In this document: piece after piece, positions 37,665 to 47,317 of the stretch
Numbering within the stretch: position 1 is the stretch's first letter
Layout: every line of letters begins with the position of its first letter
NCBI RefSeq assembly: GCF_009766085.1
Contig: NZ_LMUF01000030.1
Coordinates: forward strand, 435,632 to 499,631
DNA length: 64,000 bases
Source: Burkholderia sp. S171
GTDB taxonomy: Bacteria > Pseudomonadota > Gammaproteobacteria > Burkholderiales > Burkholderiaceae
Direction of reading: 5' to 3'
Made by a program: the position numbers and the translations under genes
The notes under the pieces: generated by a model
Databases searched by the model: none
The model's input: only the letters and a program-made list of their open reading frames with translations
What the model was told of the DNA's origin: nothing

Positions 37665-39263
37665 TCAATGCGGAATCATCCACGTCAGCACATTTTGCTG
37701 CAGCCAGACCAGCACGCCGAGCAGCACTGTCAGCAGGATCGAGTGCTTGAATGTTTTCGCGAAAACCACGCCTTCCTTGCCTTTCAGTTCGGTGGTGGCT
37801 ACACCTGTCGAGATGTTTTGCGGCGAGATCATCTTCCCCATGACGCCGCCCGATGAATTCGTCGCGGCCATCAGGATCGGATTGAGATTGAGCTGCCGTG
37901 CCGCGACCACTTGCAGATTGCCGAACAGCGCATTGCCGGAGGTATCGCTGCCGGAGAGAAAGACGGCCACCCAGCCGAGGAACGCCGACACCAGCGGGAA
38001 GAACGCTCCCACCGAAGCCACGGCGAGGCCCAGCGTGTAGTTCATTCCCGAGTAGTTCATCAGGTACGCGAGTCCGACAATGGTCGCGACCGTCAGAATG
38101 GCGATGCGCGTCTGCACCCACGTATCCACGATCGCCCCGCCGAATTGGCTCGCCGGCAACCGCACGATCAGGGCGGTGATGATCGATGCCACCAGGATCG
38201 CAGTGCCGGTCGCGAGCGGCTGAAAGTCCCAGATCGCGCCGTACGGCTGGTTATAGAGCGTGATGAAAACGGCTTTGTCCAGACCTGGCCACGGCACCTT
38301 GACATCGCCGATCAGGAAGATCTTGGCCACCGTCCACACGATCACCACCACCGATACCACGATCCATGGCACCCAGCCGTGTCCGCCGGAAAGCTTGCTG
38401 CGGACTTGCGCGGCCCGATCCACGTTGACGGCGAAACGTGGGTCCGGGGCAGGTTTCCACACCCGCAGGAACGCAATCGTGAGGATCAGGGAAACCATCG
38501 ACGCGAGCACGTCGGTGAGCGAGTAATTGATGTAGTTCGCCGTGACGAATTGCGTGAGCGAAAACGTCCCGCCAGCCACGAGCAGCACCGGCCAGATCTT
38601 GAGCATGTTGCGAAAGCCCGCGTACACGCCGATCACGTAGAACGGCAGCAGCAGCGCGAAGAATGGCAACTGGCGGCCGACCATCTTGGCGAGCAGGTCA
38701 GGGGAGAGGTGAGTCACGGCGCCGAGCACGGTGATCGGCACGCCGAGCGCGCCGAACGCGACCGGTGCCGTGTTGAAGATCAGCGTGAAGGTGAGCGCTT
38801 CGAGCGTCGGAAAGCCGAGCAGGATCAGCAGCGAACTCGTAATGGCGATCGGCGTGCCGAACCCGGAGATGCCTTCCAGCAGCGCGCCAAAGGAGAAGCC
38901 GATCACTACCAGCACGATGCGCCGATCGTTCGGGAGGTTGTCGATCATCCATATCCGGAACGCTTCGAAGCGGCCCGAACGCTGCGCGATGTTATAGAGC
39001 AGGATCGCGGTGAAGACGATCCACATGACGGGCCAGACGGCGAATACGGCGCCTGCCGCGACCGAATCAATCGCCAGGCCCACAGGGAAGTGCCACACGG
39101 CGATGGCCACCACTATGCCGACGATCAACCCGGCGAGCGACGCTTGCCAAGCAGGCCGGCGCGCCCAACCGAGTAAAACCAGCACGACTGCGATAGGTAG
39201 CACGGCGACGAGAAAGGACAGGCCGAGTGAGCCGCCGACAGGCGTCAGAATCTGATGAAACAT
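37665..39263 (-). CDS. lldP: L-lactate permease
   Basis: A 532-residue inner-membrane lactate (and probably glycolate) transporter of the LctP family. It has about 12-13 hydrophobic segments. Family blocks are WPVMWIVFTAILLYNIAQRSG near residue 80, GALLEGISGFGTPIAI near 124, FNTAPVAFGALGVPI near 158 and the C-terminal SGSDTSGNALFGNLQ near 440 and NSSGGVMGKMISPQNI near 468. AGGAGA lies 8 bases before the ATG. Length matches the family (about 550). It converges with arfB, and no lactate dehydrogenase or LldR regulator is adjacent, so it stands alone. Confidence 0.94.
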   Translation of the reverse strand: MFHQILTPVGGSLGLSFLVAVLPIAVVLVLLGWARRPAWQASLAGLIVGIVVAIAVWHFPVGLAIDSVAAGAVFAVWPVMWIVFTAILLYNIAQRSGRFEAFRIWMIDNLPNDRRIVLVVIGFSFGALLEGISGFGTPIAITSSLLILLGFPTLEALTFTLIFNTAPVAFGALGVPITVLGAVTHLSPDLLAKMVGRQLPFFALLLPFYVIGVYAGFRNMLKIWPVLLVAGGTFSLTQFVTANYINYSLTDVLASMVSLILTIAFLRVWKPAPDPRFAVNVDRAAQVRSKLSGGHGWVPWIVVSVVVIVWTVAKIFLIGDVKVPWPGLDKAVFITLYNQPYGAIWDFQPLATGTAILVASIITALIVRLPASQFGGAIVDTWVQTRIAILTVATIVGLAYLMNYSGMNYTLGLAVASVGAFFPLVSAFLGWVAVFLSGSDTSGNALFGNLQVVAARQLNLNPILMAATNSSGGVMGKMISPQNISTGVATTELKGKEGVVFAKTFKHSILLTVLLGVLVWLQQNVLTWMIPH

Positions 39264-39483
39264 ATCGTCTCCTGGTTTTTATTTTGCTGAACGCATGGCG
39301 TTCTTCGGTCATGGCGACCGTACTGACAGAGCCCCGTGAGCTTCGTTCGCCTTGCAATAAGCGCGCCGCCGCTCGACGCATCGTTGCAACTAAGCGTTTG
39401 CCTAATGCGTCTGGACTAAGGATAGAGCGAGGATGGCGCGCGTCAAGGAAGGATTAACCATACCCTTGGGTTATATCGATGCT

Positions 39484-39618
39484 TTAACGCGTGATGGGTT
39501 CATGCGTTTCTGACGTGTCGGTCTCTGGCGAGCCGTGCGAAACCCAGCCCAATACCCAGACGGAGATCACGCCGAGACAGGCGGCAAGCCAGAGCAGGAC
39601 CAGCGCAAAGACCAGCAT
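39484..39618 (-). CDS. 44-residue single-pass membrane protein
   Basis: A short gene, 44 codons plus stop, with AGGAA about 9 bases before the ATG at 39618. The predicted protein has one hydrophobic segment covering residues 2-26 (MLVFALVLLWLAACLGVISV and on to WVLGWV), then a polar acidic tail SPETDTSETHEPITR. That arrangement is typical of a real small membrane protein. Family not recognised. It is upstream of lldP on the same strand, 220 bases away, so it might share its transcript. Confidence 0.6.
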   Translation of the reverse strand: MLVFALVLLWLAACLGVISVWVLGWVSHGSPETDTSETHEPITR

Positions 39619-39870
39619 GATGAGGATTCCTGTAGCGGCAGCGCCCGGAGCGGCGCAGCGTTCAAGAATCTCAGCGAAAATCGTGCCATATCATGCGGGT
39701 TGAAGGTAAGCCGCCCGTGATGCGCTGCTGGCTTTATCGGACACGGTAAATAACCAGCCCGGGCAAATGCAAACCGCGCTATTGCAGCGCGGTTTGTGTG
39801 AAAGCGTTACATCGAACGGGTAAGGCTCGCCCGTGCATCTCGCGGAGCGCGAACCGCTCAACGAACACGT

Positions 39871-40308
39871 TCAGTGCCGATAATAATGTCCGCGCCCACC
39901 ACCCTCATACCAGCCGAAGCCGACCGACAGCGAAGGGCCGTAGCCGTAAGCCGGGTAACCGTAGCCGCCGTAATAGGCCGGGTAGGGCGCGTAGACCGGA
40001 TAGCTCGGGTAATAAGCGGGATAGGGTGCATAAACGACAGGCGGCGCAGCAACATACTGCGCTGTCGTTGACGCATACGCGGAGGGTGGAGTGTTGCCGG
40101 CGCCTTGATAGCTCTGCGCATAGCCATTACCGGACGCCCCCGCCGGAGCGACAGAAACCTCTTGCTGCGTTTGTGCTGTGCTGACTACCGGCGTGCCCGG
40201 ATAGGGTGGATACGCCGGGTAATATCCGTACGAACCGTATGGCACGTAGTAACAAGCGCTCAAGCTCAAAGCGCCCAGGAGGGCGGATAGTGCGAGCTTC
40301 GGGCTCAT
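39871..40308 (-). CDS. Tyr/Pro/Gly-rich lipoprotein
   Basis: A 145-residue protein with signal MSPKLALSALLGALSLSAC, a lipobox LSAC placing the lipid on Cys19. The mature part is packed with Tyr, Pro, Ala and Gly in repeats such as YAPYPAYYPSYPVYAPYP, ending in a Gly/Tyr tract and GRGHYYRH. AGGAG lies 7 bases before the ATG at 40308. Such tyrosine-rich repeats are found in envelope proteins of this group, but I cannot name a function. It stands between the small membrane gene and a glycine-zipper lipoprotein on the same strand. Confidence 0.75.
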   Translation of the reverse strand: MSPKLALSALLGALSLSACYYVPYGSYGYYPAYPPYPGTPVVSTAQTQQEVSVAPAGASGNGYAQSYQGAGNTPPSAYASTTAQYVAAPPVVYAPYPAYYPSYPVYAPYPAYYGGYGYPAYGYGPSLSVGFGWYEGGGRGHYYRH

Positions 40309-40504
40309 GGTGCAACTCCTCATTGCGTCGGAACGCGACCGTTCGAATGAACGGGATGTCAGGAGCCTAGCGCATCGCTGAAACGCGGGAAACCACGGGG
40401 GCATTCCCTCATGTTTCGATCTGTTTCACTGGAGGGAATTGCGGGCGCACCCAAGCACTTAAAAAGTTCGGCTGCGCCCGATCGCCGTGTTATTGAAGTG
40501 AGCG

Positions 40505-40542
40505 GTCAGCGTATCGGAAGAAGAATCATCCGATACGCTGAC
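40505..40542 (-). terminator. Perfect 13-base-pair hairpin after the glycine-zipper gene
   Basis: GTCAGCGTATCGG and CCGATACGCTGAC pair perfectly around a 12-base loop, 8 bases past the stop at 40551. No T-run follows on the minus strand, so it may be a terminator helped by Rho or a 3'-end stabiliser. Confidence 0.55.
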
Positions 40543-40550
40543 CTATCAAC

Positions 40551-40763
40551 CTACTTGCCGACCTGATTACCGATCAGGCCACCCGCGGCCGCGCCGCCCA
40601 CCGTGGACAACGCGCTCCCGCCAAGCGCTGCACCCGCCACGCCGCCAACTCCCGCGCCGACGGCTGTATCGCGTTGACGGGTTGTCATTTGATCGCATGC
40701 AGACAGGCCGCCGAGAAGCGCGGCGATGAGAGCAACAGCGCCAATCTGTTTGATCTTGTCCAT
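40551..40763 (-). CDS. Glycine-zipper lipoprotein, OsmB-like
   Basis: A 70-residue lipoprotein. The signal peptide MDKIKQIGAVALIAALLGG ends in lipobox LSAC, so the lipid is on Cys23. The mature part is a glycine-zipper (2TM-type) segment, AVGAGVGGVAGAALGGSALS followed by VGGAAAGGLIGNQVGK. That pattern is shared with OsmB and related osmotic-stress lipoproteins. GGAG lies 8 bases before the ATG at 40763. It is followed by a hairpin. Expected location is the outer membrane. Role in envelope stress is inferred from the family. Confidence 0.85.
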   Translation of the reverse strand: MDKIKQIGAVALIAALLGGLSACDQMTTRQRDTAVGAGVGGVAGAALGGSALSTVGGAAAGGLIGNQVGK

Positions 40764-40979
40764 TTCAAGTCTCCAAAAACGATGAATCACGAAGGTGTAA
40801 CGGGTTGCTGTCGAACCGGAAAGGGCGCGCACAGTTGACGCTGATCGGATGAGCCCGACTGTCCGCGTCCAACCCGGCGGCGAAAAGACATTCTGCCGAT
40901 TCTTACAATGTAGAAGCAGAAACAGTGCCCGACCATCGTATTCAACAGACAATTGCGCAATGGCACGCATCTCAACGCA

Positions 40980-41016
40980 AAGCGGCCTGTCGCACATGAC
41001 ATGCGACAGGCCGCTT
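40980..41016 (-). terminator. Terminator after thiC
   Basis: A perfect 15-base-pair stem, AAGCGGCCTGTCGCA with TGCGACAGGCCGCTT, surrounds a 7-base loop, 59 bases past the thiC stop. TTT follows on the minus strand. Confidence 0.75.
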
Positions 41017-41074
41017 CTATTTGTCACCGGGTCGGCGCGCCTTTGCGGACGCCCGGCGTGGTCGTTGCTCGTTC

Positions 41075-43030
<1,956 letters not shown>

Positions 43031-43267
43031 TTAGCTTTTGCGCTTACTCCGGTCCCATGCAGATGGTTGCTGTGGGGACGGATATTTCCCAGCCGGCCGG
43101 CGAAAAACGCCAGGCGCACGAAATTGCACCAAATGGCACAAGAGCGCACGAGAAACGGCTGAGTCAAACGCTAGCTACGGGAGACCGAAGAAAAGCAGAG
43201 AAGGAGGCGGGCGGATTTGGCGGCGATGCGCGAGAACGAAAGCAGACCCCAGCGCGGCAAAATCCGA

Positions 43268-43376
43268 ACGCTTCCCTGCGCTGGCATTATCCAGATCAGG
43301 TTCAAAGGGTATTTCTCACCCGCGACACACGGACAATCCGATTACAGATTGCGATGTGCAGCGCAGGACCCCCGCG
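43268..43376 (-). promoter_or_regulatory. TPP riboswitch (THI element)
   Basis: Read on the minus strand, the leader has the THI-box signatures: a GGGGGTCC start near 43373-43366, GGTGAGAAATACCC near 43310, the invariant TGAACCTGATCTGG core near 43300-43287, and a closing CGCAGGGAAG near 43280-43271. It binds thiamine pyrophosphate and represses thiC, which starts about 260 bases downstream. The long spacer may contain the expression platform. Confidence 0.95.
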
Positions 43377-43388
43377 TTAGCAGCCGCA

Positions 43389-43418
43389 ACAATACACCTC
43401 GCCGTAGCGTGTTGGCAA
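43389..43418 (-). promoter_or_regulatory. Likely thiC promoter
   Basis: On the minus strand TTGCCA (43418-43413) and TATTGT (43394-43389) are separated by 18 bases. Transcription would begin a few bases before the riboswitch, which fits. Assignment is by eye. Confidence 0.55.
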
Positions 43419-43758
43419 CCATCTGTAACACTCACGCGTGCGCGTGCGTCGCTTCCTGCATAATGGCGACCACCGTGTTTTCCCGGATACCGCCGACATT
43501 TTTTACCCGAGTCGGTCCGGCAAACTCGCGGCGGCTCGTGCCGGCTTTCCAAGCCGTTATCGAGCTTCGGCACCTTGTTGCCCGACCCCTTTTTCTGCTT
43601 CCGACATGTTGTCCTGCCTTGCCCGTTTTGCCGCGACGCTCAAGCGGCATGCGCGCCGTTCTTCGCTTCCCCTGGTTTTGGGTGAAACGAAACCGGCGGT
43701 TTTAAGCTTGCCCGTTTGGCCGGCTGCCGTTGCAATCATCTTCATCGCGGAGTAACGG
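43419..43758. other. Intergenic region between thiC promoter and EamA gene
   Basis: About 340 bases. A plus-strand frame runs through it and stops 3 bases before the EamA start, with a possible ATG at 43606. It lacks a good ribosome-binding site and has no family features, so it is not called. The EamA promoter should lie here. Confidence 0.4.
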
Positions 43759-44886
43759 ATGTCTACACCGTTGCCGCCCTCGCGATCATCTGCTTCCGAT
43801 TCTTCAGCGTTGCCGTTTGTGCCCCCGGCACACCCTCCGCAGTCGCAGCCCTCAGCCGATGTGCTGCCGTTCCCGCACGCAGGAGCCGACGCGCCAACGT
43901 CATCGTCATCGGCGGACGTTTTGCCCGGTGTGACGAGCGCGCCACCCTTGGCCGATACCCCCGTGCGTCGTCCGTTCAATCTTCCCGGCCATTTCCCGTT
44001 CCGGCTCCCCGCGACGCGTAGCGGCCGAGTAGCGCTCGCCCTTTGCGTGGTGTACCTCGTATGGGGCTCGACCTACATGGCGGTGCATTTATCGCTGGAA
44101 TCGTTCCCGCCGTTGATGCTGTCCGGGTTGCGCAACCTGTTCGCGGGCATCGGTTTGTTCATCTTTGCTGCGCGCCGCGATCCGGTCTGGCCGACTTTCG
44201 CCGAAGTGCGAAACGCCGCGGCGGTCGGGACGTTGCTGGTGGGTTTGTCGAGTGGGATGCTCGCGTTCGGCATGCGCACGGTCGAGACGGGCACGGCTGC
44301 CGTCATGGTGGCGACCGTGCCGTTGTTCGCGACGGTCATCGCCGCCATTGCCGGCCGCAAGGTGGCGAAGGGCGAGTGGATTGCGGTCGGGCTTGGGCTG
44401 GTTGGGATCGCGCTGCTGAATCACGGTGATCCGTCGTCGGGTTCAACCGCCGGCAGTCTCGCGATCTTATGCGGCGCGATTTTCTGGGCAGGCGGCTCGT
44501 TTCTGGCGGGGCGTCTGAAGCTGCCGTCCGACCTGCTGGTATCGACTGCTCTGCAGATCAGCCTTGGCGGCGCGATGGCGACGATCGTTGCGTGGGTGTC
44601 GGGCGAACGCATCGTGAGCATGGGGTTCACGCCGTTCGTGGCTTACCTCTACCTGATGCTCGTCGGTTCGATGGCCGCGTATGTCGCGTATGCGTACCTG
44701 ATTCGCCACACGAGTCCGATCATCGCGAGCAGCTGCATGTACGTGAATCCCGTGGTGGCGGTGGTGATAGGCGCGGTGTTTCTCGGCGAAGTGATCACGA
44801 AGTGGACCGTGATGGCGACCCTCATCATCCTGGCAAGCGTGGGTTTATCGTTCTGGTTCGATTACAAGAGGCGCGGGCTGGTTTGA
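43759..44886 (+). CDS. EamA family (DMT superfamily) transporter
   Basis: A 375-residue inner-membrane exporter of the drug/metabolite transporter superfamily, similar to YedA-type proteins. Ten hydrophobic segments form two EamA repeats; the first starts near residue 93 with LALCVVYLVWGSTYMAVHLS and the second near residue 230 with ILCGAIFWAGGSFLAG. Unusually, about 85 Pro/Ser/Ala-rich residues precede the first helix. The start is supported by GGAG 6 bases upstream of 43759, so the extension is probably real. Substrate unknown; relatives export amino acids or nucleobases. A large inverted repeat with a T-run lies 26 bases past the stop. Confidence 0.9.
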   Translation: MSTPLPPSRSSASDSSALPFVPPAHPPQSQPSADVLPFPHAGADAPTSSSSADVLPGVTSAPPLADTPVRRPFNLPGHFPFRLPATRSGRVALALCVVYLVWGSTYMAVHLSLESFPPLMLSGLRNLFAGIGLFIFAARRDPVWPTFAEVRNAAAVGTLLVGLSSGMLAFGMRTVETGTAAVMVATVPLFATVIAAIAGRKVAKGEWIAVGLGLVGIALLNHGDPSSGSTAGSLAILCGAIFWAGGSFLAGRLKLPSDLLVSTALQISLGGAMATIVAWVSGERIVSMGFTPFVAYLYLMLVGSMAAYVAYAYLIRHTSPIIASSCMYVNPVVAVVIGAVFLGEVITKWTVMATLIILASVGLSFWFDYKRRGLV

Positions 44887-44912
44887 GGGTGGGTTGACGA
44901 TCAGGCAGTGCG

Positions 44913-44961
44913 AAAACGACGGACCGTTTTGGAGAATTCCAAAAACGGTCCGCCGTTTTTT
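44913..44961 (+). promoter_or_regulatory. Large inverted repeat between EamA and Fic genes
   Basis: Arms of 21-22 bases (44913-44933 and 44938-44959) pair with one mismatch and one bulge around a GAAT loop, then end in six T. As RNA it would be a strong terminator for the EamA gene. As DNA it is a long near-palindrome 20 bases before the Fic gene start, where an AbiEi-like protein could bind for self-repression. Both roles are possible. Confidence 0.7.
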
Positions 44962-44980
44962 ACTCTCCGGAGTGAACCGC

Positions 44981-46594
44981 GTGGCCGCACCCAACGAAAA
45001 ATTGGCTTCTTCTCTGTCGATCCTCAAAGAGCTGCAGGACAGGGGACTTTCTGTATTCCAGCTAAGTTCGCATCCCGAGCTCACTCGCACGCACCGTGAG
45101 CGACTCCAGAATGCCGGTTTTCTGAAGCTGGTCATTCAAGGCTGGTATCAGTCGAACAATCCGGAAGACGCTGAGGGCGATTCCACGCATTGGTACGCGA
45201 ACATGGAGACCTTCGTGGCCGAGTACGCTCACTCCAGGTTTGCAGACCAATGGCAGGTGAGCCCCGAGCTTTCGCTCCTCAAGCACAGCGGTCACACGAG
45301 CATCGAAAAGCAGATCCTCCTTTACTCGCCGCTGGCGACCAACCAGCCACAAGCATTGCCTCGCGGCTGTTCGATGTTTCTCTATCGAACCAAGCCTGAC
45401 ATGCTGGTCGACGGCCGTGCGCCGAACACGAGTGGACTCATGCTGGTTCCTGTGCCCGAAGCGCTGATTCGGGCGAGCCCGAGCTTTTTCCACATGCACG
45501 AGCTTGCCGCGCAGATCGTCACACGTCAGGTCGATATCAGTACGCTCACCGCTCGATTGCTCGAAGGCGGCCATAGTGTCGTTGCCGGTCGCATGGCCGG
45601 AGCGTTGCGAGCCGTCGGCCGTGATCAGGACGCCGACCAGCTCCTCAATACGATGAAAGCAGCGTCCTATGTCGTGGTCGAAGATAACCCGTTCGAGCGG
45701 CCGCTGGCCCATATTGGCGGCCGGATGAACGAGTCACCTTATGTGCAGCGCATCCAGGCCATGTGGTCGGGCATGCGGGACATCGTGATCGATCGCTTCC
45801 GCGATATTCCCCGTTTGCCGAACCCCGACAGCGAAGCGCTTCTTCACGACATAGAGGCAAGGTACGTCGCGGACGCCTACCACTCGTTGTCTATCGAAGG
45901 TTATCGGGTCAGCACCGACCTGATCGCGAAGGTTCGCAATGGCGACTGGAGCCCCCTGACCAACAAGGAAGGCCGGCTGACGCGGGATGCCACGGCGGCT
46001 AAAGGCTACGCGGAGACCCATGCGCGGGTCCGTTCCCTGATCGGCCGGGTAGTGGCTCAAGCCGAGAATCCTTCGACCACCCTAAAGCGAGATTTTTCAC
46101 AGTGGTACGTGACGCTCTTTTCTCCGAGCGTTACAGCGGGTATCTTGAAGGCAAGCGATCTGGCCGGGTATCGCAACAACAACGTGTTCATTCGAAACGC
46201 GTTGCATGTACCGATCGCGCCTGAAGCGGTCCGGGATTGCATGCCGGCTCTTTTCGACCTGCTGCAGGCGGAAGAGCACCCGGGAGTGCGAGCGGTATTG
46301 GGTCATTTCATCTTCGTGTTTATCCACCCTTACATGGATGGCAATGGCCGCCTCAGCCGCTTTCTCATGAACTACCTGCTGACCACCGGCGGCTACCTTT
46401 GGACCATCGTGACCGTTCAGTCGCGCACCGCGTACCTGGCTGCGCTTGAGCAGGCCAGCACGTACCGGAACATCAAGCCTTTCGCCGATTTGATAGGCGG
46501 ACTTCTCGAGTCGCAGGCGGCCGAACCGATCGAGCGCATCACGCAGCGTCCCGAGGCCGGTAGCTGGACTGCTTTACCGCTTGCTTCTGACTAA
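44981..46594 (+). CDS. Fic family protein with AbiEi-like N-terminal domain
   Basis: A 537-residue protein. The C-terminal Fic domain has the catalytic loop HPYMDGNGRLSR starting at His449, the full HxFx(D/E)GNGR-type motif for AMP transfer. Upstream, S302-LSI-E306-G307 fits the inhibitory motif (S/T)xxxE(G/N), placing the inhibitory helix in the same chain (class II Fic). The first 250 residues resemble AbiEi-type antitoxin regulators: a winged-helix-like start (SILKELQDRGLSVFQLSS, then LQNAGFLKLVIQGWYQS) and LLKHSGHTSIEKQILLYSP. GTG at 44981 is chosen because CCGGAG lies 8 bases upstream. No separate toxin or antitoxin gene is adjacent. Flanked by a large inverted repeat and a strong terminator. 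Target proteins unknown. Confidence 0.85.
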   Translation: MAAPNEKLASSLSILKELQDRGLSVFQLSSHPELTRTHRERLQNAGFLKLVIQGWYQSNNPEDAEGDSTHWYANMETFVAEYAHSRFADQWQVSPELSLLKHSGHTSIEKQILLYSPLATNQPQALPRGCSMFLYRTKPDMLVDGRAPNTSGLMLVPVPEALIRASPSFFHMHELAAQIVTRQVDISTLTARLLEGGHSVVAGRMAGALRAVGRDQDADQLLNTMKAASYVVVEDNPFERPLAHIGGRMNESPYVQRIQAMWSGMRDIVIDRFRDIPRLPNPDSEALLHDIEARYVADAYHSLSIEGYRVSTDLIAKVRNGDWSPLTNKEGRLTRDATAAKGYAETHARVRSLIGRVVAQAENPSTTLKRDFSQWYVTLFSPSVTAGILKASDLAGYRNNNVFIRNALHVPIAPEAVRDCMPALFDLLQAEEHPGVRAVLGHFIFVFIHPYMDGNGRLSRFLMNYLLTTGGYLWTIVTVQSRTAYLAALEQASTYRNIKPFADLIGGLLESQAAEPIERITQRPEAGSWTALPLASD

Positions 46595-46632
46595 TGCCGA
46601 TGTGTGTTCACGTGTCTTTGGCTCAGACATAA

Positions 46633-46662
46633 AAAAGAACCTCCGCGAAGGGAGGTTCTTTT
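46633..46662 (+). terminator. Intrinsic terminator after the Fic gene
   Basis: A perfect 12-base-pair stem, AAAAGAACCTCC with GGAGGTTCTTTT, surrounds a 6-base loop, 38 bases past the Fic stop. A and T flanks make it work in both directions. Confidence 0.9.
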
Positions 46663-46811
46663 GGATCGTTGTTTCGGTCGTCGTTTTGTTCGGATCCCAC
46701 GATCCGTTCCGACGTCGGCACAGCGCCATAAGCCGGAGCGCCGGCGAAGACAGCAGCCAGCAAATCGTTAGCCGCCACCAGCCGCCAACAACCTGCCGCC
46801 AGCGTCCGCGC

Positions 46812-46952
46812 TTATTCCGCGTTGTGCTTGTCGGCTGAATTCGTGATGGCGTTGCCGCCCTTCGAGAGATCCTGGCCAGCGCCGGCCACCGTGTTGCAAG
46901 CTGCGAGTGCGGCAGTTCCGGCGATCAACAGCAAAGCGATAAGTCGTTTCAT
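46812..46952 (-). CDS. ecnB: Entericidin-type small lipoprotein
   Basis: A 46-residue lipoprotein of the entericidin EcnA/EcnB family. The signal MKRLIALLLIAGTAALAAC gives lipobox LAAC, with the lipid on Cys19. The mature peptide NTVAGAGQDLSKGGNAITNS matches the amphipathic entericidin core (NTxxGxGxDxxxxGxxI). AAGGGG precedes the ATG at 46952. Entericidin B is a stress-induced, bacteriolytic lipoprotein in E. coli, where EcnA is its antidote. Only one member is present here, as is common outside enterics, so an antidote function cannot be assigned. Confidence 0.9.
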   Translation of the reverse strand: MKRLIALLLIAGTAALAACNTVAGAGQDLSKGGNAITNSADKHNAE

Positions 46953-47317
46953 GAGCAGTTCCCCTTGAGTTTGATGCGGGTACGCCGGCCGTTCGGCCAT
47001 GAAAGCGTGCCCGATGTTCGAATCCTGGCCGCTCAATGTCCAACAGCGAAATCTGCTGCGAAAGCAGTTGCCAGACACGTTGCGGCCATTGGCTACGACC
47101 GACCTTTGAAACGGTTTTGCCGGGTTTGAGCAAGCAACAAAACCCAGGACGACTACCGTTTCGATCGACCACACCGGTCTGAAGAATCATAAAAAACTGC
47201 GCGTTCGCAGGCTGTAGGCGCGGCTGTTTTTATCGTGTAGGCGCGGTCTGCAACTTGCGTAGGCGCCGTCCTACAAGCGCGGTGTATCTCGAGTAAACAG
47301 CCAACAAGCGTTGACCC
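46953..47317. other. Intergenic region upstream of entericidin gene
   Basis: These 365 bases carry no gene I can support. The core GTAGGCG occurs three times near 47213, 47238 and 47260, spaced 22-25 bases, near the end of the kinase gene. The rest should hold the entericidin promoter. Confidence 0.45.

Noticed and set aside
43438..43755. Plus-strand frame ending just before the EamA gene
   Set aside because: Overlaps the thiC promoter region, has no family features and weak start signals.
46663..46811. Short region after the Fic terminator searched for a toxin or antitoxin partner
   Set aside because: Only 149 bases and no plausible gene; the Fic protein has its own inhibitory motif.
46953..47190. 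Minus-strand frame upstream of the entericidin start
   Set aside because: It reads into the entericidin gene but has no start signal; the entericidin signal peptide fixes the true start at 46952.
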